43,302 bases of DNA from Silvibacterium sp. (GCA_030037215.1 JASHRS010000111.1:1-43302), one strand, 5' to 3'. Positions 18,637-29,394 are shown, counted from the first letter of the stretch. Notes: generated by a model not told the origin, from the letters alone. Numbers and translations: made by a program.

Positions 18637-19776
18637 ATGGGAATGCCTGCCTGCACCATTACCAGCCTGACGGCACACGGCGGAACGGTTATCGTCGGCT
18701 TTCCGCAGGTGCTGATCGGCTTTATGCCTGCGTCGCGCATCGGCGACATGCACGTTTGCCCCATGGTCACAGGCGTGGTGCCGCATGTCGGCGGCCCGTT
18801 CATCCTGGGTTCACCGACGGTCCTTGTCGGCTTTATGCCGCAATCGCGAGTGACGGACCAACTCACGTGCGTCGGACCTCCCGATGTTGCCGTGATGGGC
18901 GTAGAGACGGTGCTGGTGGGGATGTCAGGAGCAGGCGGCGCTGGAGGGGCAGCTGCAGGCGTCGCTGCCATGGGAGTAGCTGTTCCAGTCAATTCTTCTT
19001 CTGCGCCGGCCGGGACTCCGCAATCCGTCGTGCAATATGACGGCACGACGAACACATCCACGCAGGCGAGCAGCCTTCCGCCGATTACCCTCAGTCAGTT
19101 GGGATGGCCCGACCTGTCGCCGGAAAGCACAGCGACGTTCCAGAGCGTCGCGCCCGCCACGCTGCCGCAGGGAACACAACTTTTCGCCGCGGCCGATTCG
19201 CAGAGCGATGCCGTTCCAAATCTCTGGTCGACGGCGCCACCGGAAGCTGCTGATCCAGCCAAAGACGCAATGAAGGTTCTTACCGTGACTGATCCATCCG
19301 GGATGAAAGCGTGGGTCGGGCAAGCGGCGGCACAATATGCGCAGGACGCGCAACAGGCTGCGACCCAGGCACAGCAAGCCGCGCAACAAGCGGAGAAGCA
19401 GGCGCAGCAGGCTCTGGCCCAGGTACAGCAACAAGCGCAGCAAGCTGTTCAGCAAGCGCAGCAACAGGTGCAGCAGGCACAGACAGCAGTGAATCAGGCG
19501 ACAGCGCAGGGGAAGGCCGCTGCACAGCAGGCATTGAACCAGGCCAAGCAGCAGGAACAGCAGGTGCAGCAACAGGCACAACAGGCTGTCCAGCAGGCGC
19601 AAAAGCAGGCACAACAGGCGCAGCAGCAAGCACAACAGGCCGCAAAGCAGGCTCAGCAAACTGCTCAACAGGCGCAGCAACAGGCCGGTCAGGCGACGAA
19701 GCAGGCCTCGCAGGTGTGCACATCCGCGTCGGGCGCGGCCAGCCAGGCGATTCAGAGCTTTGCGAAAAAGGGCTGA
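18637..19776 (+). CDS. PAAR-domain spike-tip protein with a matching Ala/Gln heptad tail
   Basis: PAAR proteins form the metal-bound cone that sharpens the VgrG spike and recruits effectors. Residues 1-95 match a PAAR domain with two half repeats, MPASRIGDMHVCP and MPQSRVTDQLTC; H39, C41, H50 and C78 are plausible metal ligands. A Gly/Ala-rich hydrophobic stretch lies at ~92-117. It is followed by an unrecognised Ser/Thr/Pro region to ~228. Residues ~229-354 are an Ala/Gln heptad repeat of the same kind as the VgrG tail, ending in a short SASGAASQAIQSFAKKG segment. No toxin fold is visible. The gene starts 3 bp after vgrG stops. Confidence 0.88.
   Translation: MGMPACTITSLTAHGGTVIVGFPQVLIGFMPASRIGDMHVCPMVTGVVPHVGGPFILGSPTVLVGFMPQSRVTDQLTCVGPPDVAVMGVETVLVGMSGAGGAGGAAAGVAAMGVAVPVNSSSAPAGTPQSVVQYDGTTNTSTQASSLPPITLSQLGWPDLSPESTATFQSVAPATLPQGTQLFAAADSQSDAVPNLWSTAPPEAADPAKDAMKVLTVTDPSGMKAWVGQAAAQYAQDAQQAATQAQQAAQQAEKQAQQALAQVQQQAQQAVQQAQQQVQQAQTAVNQATAQGKAAAQQALNQAKQQEQQVQQQAQQAVQQAQKQAQQAQQQAQQAAKQAQQTAQQAQQQAGQATKQASQVCTSASGAASQAIQSFAKKG
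19321..19713 (+). repeat. Ala/Gln-rich heptad repeat encoding the PAAR-protein tail
   Basis: The repeat encodes AQQAQQA-type heptads closely resembling the tail of the preceding vgrG, again with mixed synonymous codons. It is roughly 130 residues, against about 210 in VgrG. Confidence 0.85.
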
Positions 19777-19779
19777 AAC

Positions 19780-20148
19780 ATGACAGAGACGCAAACCATT
19801 CCGCAGCCCCTTGCTGATCGCTACCTCACGGCCTTCACGGCGCTGGTGTCCAAAGGCCGCGACGCGACCGCTGCCGGCAGTTCTCAACAGGCCGAAGTAT
19901 GGAAGCAAAAGGTTCTACCGCTTCTTGAGCTTCGGCTTACAGCTGCTAAGTCTGCGTCAGCGCATTATGCAATCGGCGATGAACAGCCGCTCGTAATACA
20001 CGCGCGCCAATCGCTGTCCCTGGGGCGCGACATGGACGGCTATTCGCTGGATTTTGCCGGAGATGAGTTTGCCACTCAACTGAAACAGGCACAACAGCTT
20101 GTTGTGTTTGCAGCGTGGCATGTGTGCCAGTCTGCAGGAGCGGTCTGA
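19780..20148 (+). CDS. Unrecognised 122-residue protein between PAAR and Eag-type genes
   Basis: I do not recognise a family. The protein is soluble-looking and mostly helical at the N-terminus (ADRYLTAFTALVSKGRDA, WKQKVLPLLELRLTAAKSA), with a later segment HARQSLSLGRDMDGYSLDF and a hydrophobic end QLVVFAAWHVCQSAGAV. There is no signal peptide. It begins 3 bp after the PAAR stop, so it is almost certainly in the same transcript. Spike-linked small genes are often adaptors, chaperones or immunity proteins, but nothing in the sequence distinguishes these. Confidence 0.75.
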   Translation: MTETQTIPQPLADRYLTAFTALVSKGRDATAAGSSQQAEVWKQKVLPLLELRLTAAKSASAHYAIGDEQPLVIHARQSLSLGRDMDGYSLDFAGDEFATQLKQAQQLVVFAAWHVCQSAGAV

Positions 20149-20177
20149 GAGCGGTCTCAATCTCCCCAATGAATTCC

Positions 20178-20205
20178 GATCTATGAGCGCTGATCTATGA
20201 GTGCC
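20178..20205 (+). repeat. 14-bp tandem duplication of a start region creating a 5-codon mini-ORF
   Basis: Two copies of GATCTATGAGYGCY (20178-20191 and 20192-20205) each contain an ATG. The first ATG (20183) opens a 5-codon frame, MSADL, whose TGA at 20198-20200 overlaps the second ATG as ATGA. The second ATG (20197) starts the chaperone gene. Confidence 0.7.
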
Positions 20206-20673
20206 GATCCGGGACAATTCGCCAGCCAGACTACCGCCGCTCGCATCGGCCGCTGGATTATTCCCGCGATTCCTTTCGGGTGGGTGTGGATCCCGGATTT
20301 CGGCATCCAGAGAAGCGGGGAAAATGTGCCCCCGAGCAATGTGTATCTGAAAGAAGACGAGCTTTTGGCAGGGGACCTGGCGCTCTATATTCAGGCTCAG
20401 GTCACGATCATGAAGCGGACATTTCAGGAGCCGACGATCGCGGGACCAGCGCCGCTCGAGTATTCTGGCGCCACCGAAGCCGCGCTGCTCATGCTTAAGC
20501 ATCAGCCGATGAATGGAACGCAGGTCTTTCAAGTGCAGCACTATATCCGCGTGGGACGGTGGGTCGGCATCGCCACGCTGACGACCATCGAATCGGAGCT
20601 GCTGAAAGTCCGCAAGGACTTCGATCAATTTATGAAGCTGGTAAAGGTCGAGCCGGATGCGCCTGATTCATGA
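20197..20673 (+). CDS. DcrB/DUF1795-family protein, probable Eag-type T6SS effector chaperone
   Basis: The 158-residue protein resembles DUF1795 proteins, which in T6SS loci act as Eag chaperones that hold hydrophobic segments of PAAR-linked effectors until loading on VgrG. Visible family-like features are the IPFGWVWIPDF opening, a middle LYIQAQVTIMKRTFQEP helix, and the strand block TQVFQVQHYIRVGRWVGIATLTT followed by a C-terminal helix. There is no signal peptide, unlike the periplasmic DcrB lipoprotein. Its presence implies a client, and the Gly/Ala-rich hydrophobic stretch of the PAAR protein is the obvious candidate. Its stop codon abuts the convergent gene's stop in a TCATGA hexamer. 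Confidence 0.72.
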   Translation: MSADPGQFASQTTAARIGRWIIPAIPFGWVWIPDFGIQRSGENVPPSNVYLKEDELLAGDLALYIQAQVTIMKRTFQEPTIAGPAPLEYSGATEAALLMLKHQPMNGTQVFQVQHYIRVGRWVGIATLTTIESELLKVRKDFDQFMKLVKVEPDAPDS

Positions 20674-21213
20674 TTCTTTGCGCCTGATGGCGCGAAAGAG
20701 CGGCGCTCCCCATGCTCCCGCAGCAAGCGCCGCTCCGAAGAGGATGACAGCATCAATGCTTTCGCGGCCCTGCGGCGACCAATAATCGTTGGCGAGATTG
20801 AGCCAAAGCGCGAACTCATCGAGGGTGAGCGCCGCTCCTACTCCGTACAGGATGGCGAGCAGTCGAGAGACGAATATAGAGGTTGGCGAAGATCCCGAGC
20901 CTGCTTCCGCAAGCCATGCGTAACCGACAGCGAGCAGGAGAAAGATTCCCGGCACGAGATGGTGAATGTGGCGACCGCCAACCTCGACCCATCCGAAGGG
21001 GCCGATGTGATGCGTAATGGCTGCGACGAGCAGGCGAACGCCAAGAAACGTTACGAAGAAACTGACAGAGGCGTAAAAGAGCCGACGGCGCGGGCGATCG
21101 GGAATGCGGGTGTGAATGATGTCGCCGAGCTTCGTGCGGTGCAGCAAAAACAGCATGACTGCGATAGCAAGCAGGACGAAGATCAATAGTATCGATGCGC
21201 CGTTTAAGTGCAT
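20668..21213 (-). CDS. Small multi-pass integral membrane protein
   Basis: The 181-residue protein has about four or five hydrophobic segments: SILLIFVLLAIAVMLFLL at the start, LFYASVSFFVTFLGVRLLVAA, HLVPGIFLLLAVGYAWL, a segment in ILYGVGAALTLDEFALWLNL, and AVILFGAALAAGAWG near the end. The conserved-looking HHLVPG and ALTLDEFALWL motifs are shared with uncharacterised bacterial membrane proteins. No function is assigned. It converges on the chaperone gene and ends exactly beside its stop. Confidence 0.75.
   Translation of the reverse strand: MHLNGASILLIFVLLAIAVMLFLLHRTKLGDIIHTRIPDRPRRRLFYASVSFFVTFLGVRLLVAAITHHIGPFGWVEVGGRHIHHLVPGIFLLLAVGYAWLAEAGSGSSPTSIFVSRLLAILYGVGAALTLDEFALWLNLANDYWSPQGRESIDAVILFGAALAAGAWGAPLFRAIRRKES
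20675..20699. terminator. Possible stem-loop between convergent genes
   Basis: TCTTTGCGCC at 20675-20684 pairs with GGCGC plus AAAGA at 20689-20699 around a TGAT loop, with one bulged base. It lies just after the chaperone stop and inside the last codons of the membrane-protein gene. There is no long T-run, so termination is only a possibility. Confidence 0.3.
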
Positions 21214-21243
21214 TTATCGTCTAATGGCCTTCCGGCTTGGATT

Positions 21244-21751
21244 TTATACGGTGAGACGAACAAGCTGTTCCGCTTCCAACCGCGGACCAAGGATCGAAAC
21301 CTTTGGAACCTGGCCACGCGCCATCGCGACTTCGTCGCAGCGGTATAGGCGCGGGCAGTTCTGGCAATCCTTGAATATTTTGTCGGGGAGCGCTGTACGG
21401 TCTTCCACCTCACGAAAGCCGTAACGGAAAAAGAAATCAGGAATGCGCGTGAACAGGCACACGCAGCCGATGCCGTGGTCTTCGGCTTCTTCGAGCAACA
21501 CCTTCAGAATATTTCCGCCGACGCCATGACTTTTCGCTTCCGGGCGTACGACGATGGAGCGTACCTCGGCGAGATGCGGCCCGTAGAGGTGCAGCGCGCC
21601 GCAGCCTAGAAAGACTCCAGCCTCCGTTTCCGCGATGGTAAAGTCGCGCACGTTCTCACAGATTTCCGCGAAGGCACGGCGCAGCAGAGTGCCATCGTGC
21701 GAGAGGCTGTTGACCAGCTCATAGATGTTGGTCGCGTCCTGAAGGCGCGCT

Positions 21752-21765
<14 letters not shown>
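21244..21765 (-). CDS. argA: GNAT-type N-acetylglutamate synthase (short ArgA)
   Basis: The 173-residue acetyltransferase would transfer acetyl from acetyl-CoA to glutamate, the first step of arginine synthesis. The GNAT core shows FLGCGALHLYGPHLAEVRSI, then RPEAKSHGVGGNILKVLLEE (acetyl-CoA binding loop), and FFFRYGFREVE. This is the pattern of the short stand-alone synthases, such as the mycobacterial form, not the long kinase-fused ArgA. The ATG at 21765 lies within the end of argH and has GAGGTGG upstream; the longer frame to 21807 is less likely. Its place as last gene of a full arg operon is strong context. A tetracysteine-like stretch, CQNCPRLYRC, near the C-terminus is unexplained. Confidence 0.82.
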
Positions 21766-24645
<2,880 letters not shown>

Positions 24646-24702
24646 TCATGATTAAAGGAATGATTAGCAGCGCCCGGAACGGCATGTTTCTGCGCCGGCC
24701 TT

Positions 24703-25716
24703 TCATTGCCTTGCTGTTTCCCGCGCCGTTCCACCCAGGAGCATCAGCAGCAGCGCTTTCTGTGCGTGCATGCGGTTTTCGGCCTGATCGAAGACTACTG
24801 ACTGCGGTCCGTCGAGAACCGCGTCCGTAACTTCGGCGTTGCGGTGCGCGGGCAGACAGTGCATGAAGACAGCGTGCGGCGCGGCGTGCGCCATCAGCTG
24901 CTCATTTACCTGATACGGCTTGAAGATGGGAGCGCGCTTGGTCACTTCATGTTCAAAGCCCATGCTGGTGCAAACATCGGTATATATGGCGTCGGCTCCG
25001 GTCACAGCGACCACAGGGTCACTGACCAGATTGATGCTGCCACCGGTCTCATTCGCAATCGCGCGTGCCTGCGCGACGATGTCGGCCTTCGGCGCATAGT
25101 TCTTCGGCGAGCCGACGGTGCAATGCGCGCCGAGCTGCGCTGCCATCAACATGAGCGAGTGGCAGACGTTGTTGCCGTCGCCGACATAGGTGAACTTGAG
25201 ACCTTTGGCCGTGCCAAAGCGCTCCTCAATCGTCATGAAGTCTGCGAGCGCCTGGCATGGATGCTCAAGATCGCTGAGCGCATTAATCACAGGGCAGGTC
25301 GCGTATTGCGCCATCTCCGTGATCGTCTCGCGCGCATAGGTGCGCAGCACAATGACCGAAACCCAGCGCTCGAGGTTGCGCGCCATGTCGGCCAGCGATT
25401 CGCGCTCGCCGAGCGGTGACTGCGTCTGGTCGACGAAGATCGCATTGCCGCCAAGCGTGTTAATGGCCGTCTCGAAAGTGAGCCGCGTGCGCAGAGACGC
25501 CTTCTCGAAAAACATGACCATCTGCTTCGCGTCGAGCGCCCAGCGGTACTTGCCGGGATCGGCTTTGACTTCGTGCGCGAGCTTCATCACGGCTGCGATC
25601 TCGTCAGTCGAGAAGTCAGCGATCGAACAGAGGTCGCGCCCGGCGAGCGATTCCACGGGCGAGGGAAGTGTTGAGGCTGCCGTTTCCGGCGAATTCCAGT
25701 TATAGGTTTTAGCCAT
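24703..25716 (-). CDS. argF: Ornithine carbamoyltransferase
   Basis: ArgF makes citrulline from ornithine and carbamoyl phosphate. The 337-residue protein has the carbamoyl-phosphate loop EKASLRTR at 71-78, HPCQ at 152-155, SMG at 251-253 and the ornithine-site HCLPAHR at 286-292. These favour ornithine carbamoyltransferase over the acetylornithine-specific paralogue, although the SLRTR form (in place of STRTR) deserves note. Its start overlaps the argD stop by 8 bases. Confidence 0.94.
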   Translation of the reverse strand: MAKTYNWNSPETAASTLPSPVESLAGRDLCSIADFSTDEIAAVMKLAHEVKADPGKYRWALDAKQMVMFFEKASLRTRLTFETAINTLGGNAIFVDQTQSPLGERESLADMARNLERWVSVIVLRTYARETITEMAQYATCPVINALSDLEHPCQALADFMTIEERFGTAKGLKFTYVGDGNNVCHSLMLMAAQLGAHCTVGSPKNYAPKADIVAQARAIANETGGSINLVSDPVVAVTGADAIYTDVCTSMGFEHEVTKRAPIFKPYQVNEQLMAHAAPHAVFMHCLPAHRNAEVTDAVLDGPQSVVFDQAENRMHAQKALLLMLLGGTARETARQ

Positions 25717-26974
25717 TCTGTTTGGCTCCAGTCTTTACCTGATTTGGGGATGAAGTTGCCGTCTGCGGTGCATGTTCGGTGAAAATGTCATCGAGTGCGG
25801 CAATGGCCTCGTCGATGTGGTCTTTCTTGAGGATGTAAGGCGGCAGGAAACGGAGAACCGTTTCGCTGGTGCGGTTAATAAGGATGTGCTTCGCAAGCAT
25901 CTCTGCAACCACCTGCTTGGCGAGATCGGCAGAGTCGAGTTCGACGGCCAGCATGAGGCCGAGTCCGCGCACATCGATAATCGCCGGGTGCTTTTTTGCG
26001 AGCGCGGCCAGTTGATTGCGGAAATATGTACCTGTTTCGGTTACATACTGGAGCAGGTTGTCCTTCTCGATGGTGCCGATGACGGCGAGCGCGACTGCGC
26101 AGGCCAGCGGACCTCCTCCGAAGGTAGTTCCGTGCATGCCAGGATGAATCGCCCGCGCAGCCTCGTCCGTGCAGAGCATGGCTCCAAGCGGAAGCCCACC
26201 GGCAAGCGGCTTGGCGATTGTGGTTACATCGGGCTGAATGCCGTAATACTGGTATGCAAACCACTTTCCGGTGCGGCCGAGGCCGGACTGAATTTCGTCG
26301 CAGATGAGCAACGCTCCGGTCGATTGCGTAAGCTCGCGCGCGACAGCAAGGAATTCCTGTGAGAGTGGATTGATGCCGCCTTCGCCCTGAATGGCTTCAA
26401 CAAGAACCGCACAGACCTCAGAGGAAAACTTCGTCTTGAGGTCTGCGACATCGTTGAAACGGACGAACTCAACATCCGGCATAACGGGCGCAAATGGCTC
26501 GCGGTATTTTCCCTTGTGGGTCGTAGCGACGGAGCCCATGGTACGTCCGTGGAAGCTGTGCTCGAGGGCGAGAATCTTCGTTCCCAGCGGCTTGCCTTCG
26601 CTGCGCTTCAATCCGGCATAGGCGCGGGCAAGCTTCAGAGCCGCCTCGATGGCCTCGGTGCCGCTGTTGCAGAAGAAGGCGCGATCGAGCCCGCTGGCCG
26701 TGGTCAGCCGCAGCGCAAGCTGCGCCTGGCCCTCGTGATAATAGAGGTTCGAAATGTGGATGAGCTTCCAGCTTTGCTCCGCGATGGTATTCACGATCGC
26801 GGGGTGTGCGTAGCCAAGCGCATTGACGCCGATGCCGCTCAGCAGGTCGAGATAGCGCGCGCCATTCTCGTCTACAAGGTGCACGTCTTCGCCTGAGACA
26901 AACAGGATCGGATTCCGCTCATACGTTGGAAGCAGTAGCTTTGCCTCTGCCGCCTTTATTTCTTCAAGTGTCAA
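25709..26974 (-). CDS. argD: Acetylornithine aminotransferase
   Basis: ArgD is the PLP enzyme that converts N-acetylglutamate semialdehyde to N-acetylornithine. The 421 residues show NSGTEAIEAALKLAR at 103-117, the cofactor Asp in CDEIQSGLGRTG (D226), and the Schiff-base Lys K255 in TTIAKPLAGGLPLGA. The start is TTG, strongly supported by AGGAG seven bases upstream. It lies 21 bp after argB. A ~25-residue C-terminal tail (HAPQTATSSPNQVKTGAKQN) is poorly conserved in appearance. Confidence 0.95.
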   Translation of the reverse strand: MTLEEIKAAEAKLLLPTYERNPILFVSGEDVHLVDENGARYLDLLSGIGVNALGYAHPAIVNTIAEQSWKLIHISNLYYHEGQAQLALRLTTASGLDRAFFCNSGTEAIEAALKLARAYAGLKRSEGKPLGTKILALEHSFHGRTMGSVATTHKGKYREPFAPVMPDVEFVRFNDVADLKTKFSSEVCAVLVEAIQGEGGINPLSQEFLAVARELTQSTGALLICDEIQSGLGRTGKWFAYQYYGIQPDVTTIAKPLAGGLPLGAMLCTDEAARAIHPGMHGTTFGGGPLACAVALAVIGTIEKDNLLQYVTETGTYFRNQLAALAKKHPAIIDVRGLGLMLAVELDSADLAKQVVAEMLAKHILINRTSETVLRFLPPYILKKDHIDEAIAALDDIFTEHAPQTATSSPNQVKTGAKQNG

Positions 26975-26995
26975 TTCCAGTCTCCTGAATCCGGG

Positions 26996-27778
26996 TTATG
27001 CCACAAGTACTTCCGTTCCATGATTCACACGCGTGCTGCACAGGTCGGGCAAAACCGATGCCGCATCTGCAGGAAGAATCCGCACGCGCTTGACGCCCTG
27101 CAGCAGAGCTTCGCGGCAGGCGCTCAACTTAGGCAGCATCCCACCGCTGATGACCTCGTCTTTGGTGAGCGTGGCAATCTGGTCCACGCTCAGCCAGCGC
27201 ATCACTTCACCGTCGGCGCCGCGCACGCCGGGCACATCGGTAAGGAAGACCAGCGCGTCGGCCTTGCAGGCAGCGGCGCAGGCCGATGCCATCTCGTCGG
27301 CATTCACGTTGTAGTACTCGCCATCGAAGCCGAGCGCCATGCTTGAAATGACAGGCACAGCGCCCATTTTCCAAATGGTTTCCAGCCAGCGCGGGTCCGA
27401 TGCGACGATTTCGCCGACATAACCAAGGTCGGGCGCGGTGCGCTTTTTCCGCGCTCTGAAGATCAACCCGTCGCCGCCCGAGAGTCCCACGGCAGCCTGT
27501 CCGTGCGCGCCGAGTGATGCAACCAGAAATTTATTGATGCGGCCTCCGAGGACCATCAGGGCAGCGTCACGCGTTTCGGCGTCTGTTACGCGCAGTCCGG
27601 CGACGAATTCGCTTTGCTTACCCAACTGCTTCAGCGTTCGCGTCAACTGCACGCCTCCTCCGTGGACGACAGCGACCTGGTTGCCGTCCTTTACCAGATC
27701 GGCGATCGCTTGCGCGCATTGATGCAGGATCTCCCGATTTTCGAGGGTAGCCCCTCCAAGCTTGACGACGAATCTCAT
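26996..27778 (-). CDS. argB: N-acetylglutamate kinase
   Basis: ArgB phosphorylates N-acetylglutamate. The 260-residue amino-acid-kinase-fold protein starts MRFVVKLGGATLEN, with the nucleotide-binding KLGG. It has VVHGGGVQLTRTLKQLG for substrate and a late ISGGMLPKLSACREAL block. The ATG at 27778 gives a 4-base ATGA overlap with the argC stop; an in-frame upstream start would lie inside argC. No N-terminal extension for arginine feedback inhibition is present. Confidence 0.95.
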   Translation of the reverse strand: MRFVVKLGGATLENREILHQCAQAIADLVKDGNQVAVVHGGGVQLTRTLKQLGKQSEFVAGLRVTDAETRDAALMVLGGRINKFLVASLGAHGQAAVGLSGGDGLIFRARKKRTAPDLGYVGEIVASDPRWLETIWKMGAVPVISSMALGFDGEYYNVNADEMASACAAACKADALVFLTDVPGVRGADGEVMRWLSVDQIATLTKDEVISGGMLPKLSACREALLQGVKRVRILPADAASVLPDLCSTRVNHGTEVLVA

Positions 27779-28833
27779 GCCAATCCCTCCGCTTCTCCCC
27801 ATCCGCACATCAGGTTCATGTTCTCAACGGCCTGTCCGGCTGCGCCTTTCAAAAGATTGTCGAGGCAGGAAACAATCACGCAGCGTCGGCCGTCGCTGTC
27901 CAGCTCAAACCCGATGTCGCAGTAATTGGTGCGCACCGAATATTGAATCTGCGGCAGGTGTCCTCGAGCAAAGAGACGCACCAGCGGACTATCCGCATAA
28001 AAGTCGCGGTAGAGCGAAGCAACTTCATCCGCACTATGCTTCTTTTTGAACGTCACATACGAGGTCGCCAAAATGCCACGCGGAATGGGCAGCAGATGCG
28101 GCGTGAAGATGATCTGTGAGCGATCGAGACCAAGCTGCTCCAGCAGTTCGCCCGTGTGCCGGTGCGCGAACACACCGTATGCGGAGAGATTGTCCGCTGC
28201 ATACATATAGTGCGTCTTCGGCGTGGGAGCTTTGCCCGCGCCGGAGACTCCGGACTTGGCATCGGAAACAATCCCGCGATCGAGGTCGACCCATCCTGCG
28301 GCAAGCAGAGGCTTGAGCGCGAGGATGATCGAGGTCGCATAGCAGCCGGGATTGGCAACGAGTTCCGCTGTTCGAATCTCGTCGCGATGCAACTCGGCGC
28401 TGCCATAGACAGCCTTTGCCTGCACCTCGACGGCAACCGGAGCGCCATCATCATGAAATTTATAGACAGCGCGATTCGCCGCCTTGGTGAGCCGCCACGC
28501 GCCGCTGAGGTCAATTACGCGGATGCCGTGTTTGAGCGCAATCGGAGCGAATTCCCGCGACTGCTCATGCGGAATTGCAAGAAAAAGCACATCGACGCCG
28601 CGCGCCTTCAGCAGGTCCCATGAAAACGGCTCGATTTTGAGACCAGCCGAGCCGTTGTTATCCATTAAGTGAGGATGCAGTGCGATCAGGGAAGCATCGT
28701 GGCCGGCTTCGGCGCGTCCAAGGAACACGGGCGGGCGGTCTTTCAGCCGTGGATGCTGCAGCAGCAGCCGCACCAACTCCATGCCGGCGTAGCCGCTTAC
28801 GCCCAAAATCGCGGTTTGTACTGAATCTCCCAT
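27775..28833 (-). CDS. argC: N-acetyl-gamma-glutamyl-phosphate reductase
   Basis: ArgC reduces N-acetylglutamyl phosphate to the semialdehyde with NADPH. The 352 residues include the Rossmann start AILGVSGYAGMELVRLL and the catalytic Cys, C164, in VANPGCYAT. Downstream is the conserved SGVSGAGK stretch, then HTGELLEQLG and FTPHLLPIPRGI. The 53-bp gap from argR contains no ARG box or obvious promoter, so argC is probably read from the argR promoter. Confidence 0.97.
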   Translation of the reverse strand: MGDSVQTAILGVSGYAGMELVRLLLQHPRLKDRPPVFLGRAEAGHDASLIALHPHLMDNNGSAGLKIEPFSWDLLKARGVDVLFLAIPHEQSREFAPIALKHGIRVIDLSGAWRLTKAANRAVYKFHDDGAPVAVEVQAKAVYGSAELHRDEIRTAELVANPGCYATSIILALKPLLAAGWVDLDRGIVSDAKSGVSGAGKAPTPKTHYMYAADNLSAYGVFAHRHTGELLEQLGLDRSQIIFTPHLLPIPRGILATSYVTFKKKHSADEVASLYRDFYADSPLVRLFARGHLPQIQYSVRTNYCDIGFELDSDGRRCVIVSCLDNLLKGAAGQAVENMNLMCGWGEAEGLA

Positions 28834-28886
28834 TCAACCCTTTTCCAATCTCAATTTGGATGTAACGTTCCTGCCGTCGGGTGCGT

Positions 28887-29360
28887 TTATCCGATCATCT
28901 CTTCGAGGCGTTCACGCAGCGCGCCTGCCTGCCTGTGGTCGGGACAGATAATGAGCACGGTATCGTCGCCCGCAATTGTGCCTACAACTTCATCCCAGTC
29001 CTCATGATCGATGCCGAGCGCAACCGGCTGCGCGCTTCCCGCAGTTGTGACCAGCACAAGCTGGTTCTGCGCCTGTTTCACCTTCAGTCCAAAGCTCGAT
29101 AGAACCTCACGGATCGAGGGAAGCTCATCATCCTGGTGTTCTCCTGCTCCGTTGCCGTTGGGCAGTGCATAGCCATTGGGTCCTTTATATAGACGCATCT
29201 CGTGGATATCGCGCGAGAGTGTTGCCTGTGTTACGTCAAAGCCGCGCCGCACCAGCTTGCGCCGCAACTCGTCCTGACTGGTGACAGCGGCTGCCCCCAC
29301 CAGTTCGCGAATCGCATTGTGCCGATCGTATTTCGTCAAACAAAAACCGCAGACCGCCAA
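28887..29360 (-). CDS. argR: Arginine repressor
   Basis: ArgR is the arginine-responsive hexameric repressor of arginine biosynthesis. The 157-residue protein has an N-terminal winged helix-turn-helix (TSQDELRRKL ... VTQATLSRDIHEMRL, roughly 27-57) and a C-terminal oligomerisation and arginine-binding domain ending with VVGTIAGDDTVLIIC, which contains the Asp pair that binds arginine. The start is TTG at 29360 with GAGGCG about 6 bases upstream; a second in-frame TTG lies seven codons on, just before TKYDRHNAIRELV. It heads the arg operon and is divergent from gltB. Confidence 0.93.
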   Translation of the reverse strand: MAVCGFCLTKYDRHNAIRELVGAAAVTSQDELRRKLVRRGFDVTQATLSRDIHEMRLYKGPNGYALPNGNGAGEHQDDELPSIREVLSSFGLKVKQAQNQLVLVTTAGSAQPVALGIDHEDWDEVVGTIAGDDTVLIICPDHRQAGALRERLEEMIG

Positions 29361-29374
29361 AATCTGCGCCTCGA

Positions 29375-29388
29375 TGCATAAACATGCA
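29375..29388. promoter_or_regulatory. ARG box 1 (ArgR operator)
   Basis: TGCAT-N4-ATGCA is a perfect palindrome matching the ARG-box layout TGAAT-N4-ATTCA. It covers the expected transcription start of argR and lies 20 bp centre to centre from box 2, the one-face pairing that hexameric ArgR uses. Confidence 0.75.
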
Positions 29389-29394
29389 ACTTAA

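Noticed and set aside
17914-18786. 290-codon minus-strand ORF of almost pure Leu/Cys/Arg opposite the vgrG tail
   Set aside because: It is the antisense reading of the Ala/Gln repeat; the composition is an artefact of the CAG/GCN repeats and there is no start context.
17736-19040. 434-codon plus-strand ORF overlapping vgrG and the PAAR gene in another frame
   Set aside because: It is a Gly/Thr/Ala-rich shadow of the repeat in a shifted frame; it spans two well-supported genes.
18001-19713. Possible CRISPR array or satellite DNA
   Set aside because: The units are degenerate, have no spacers, and stay in frame as Ala/Gln heptads within two genes.
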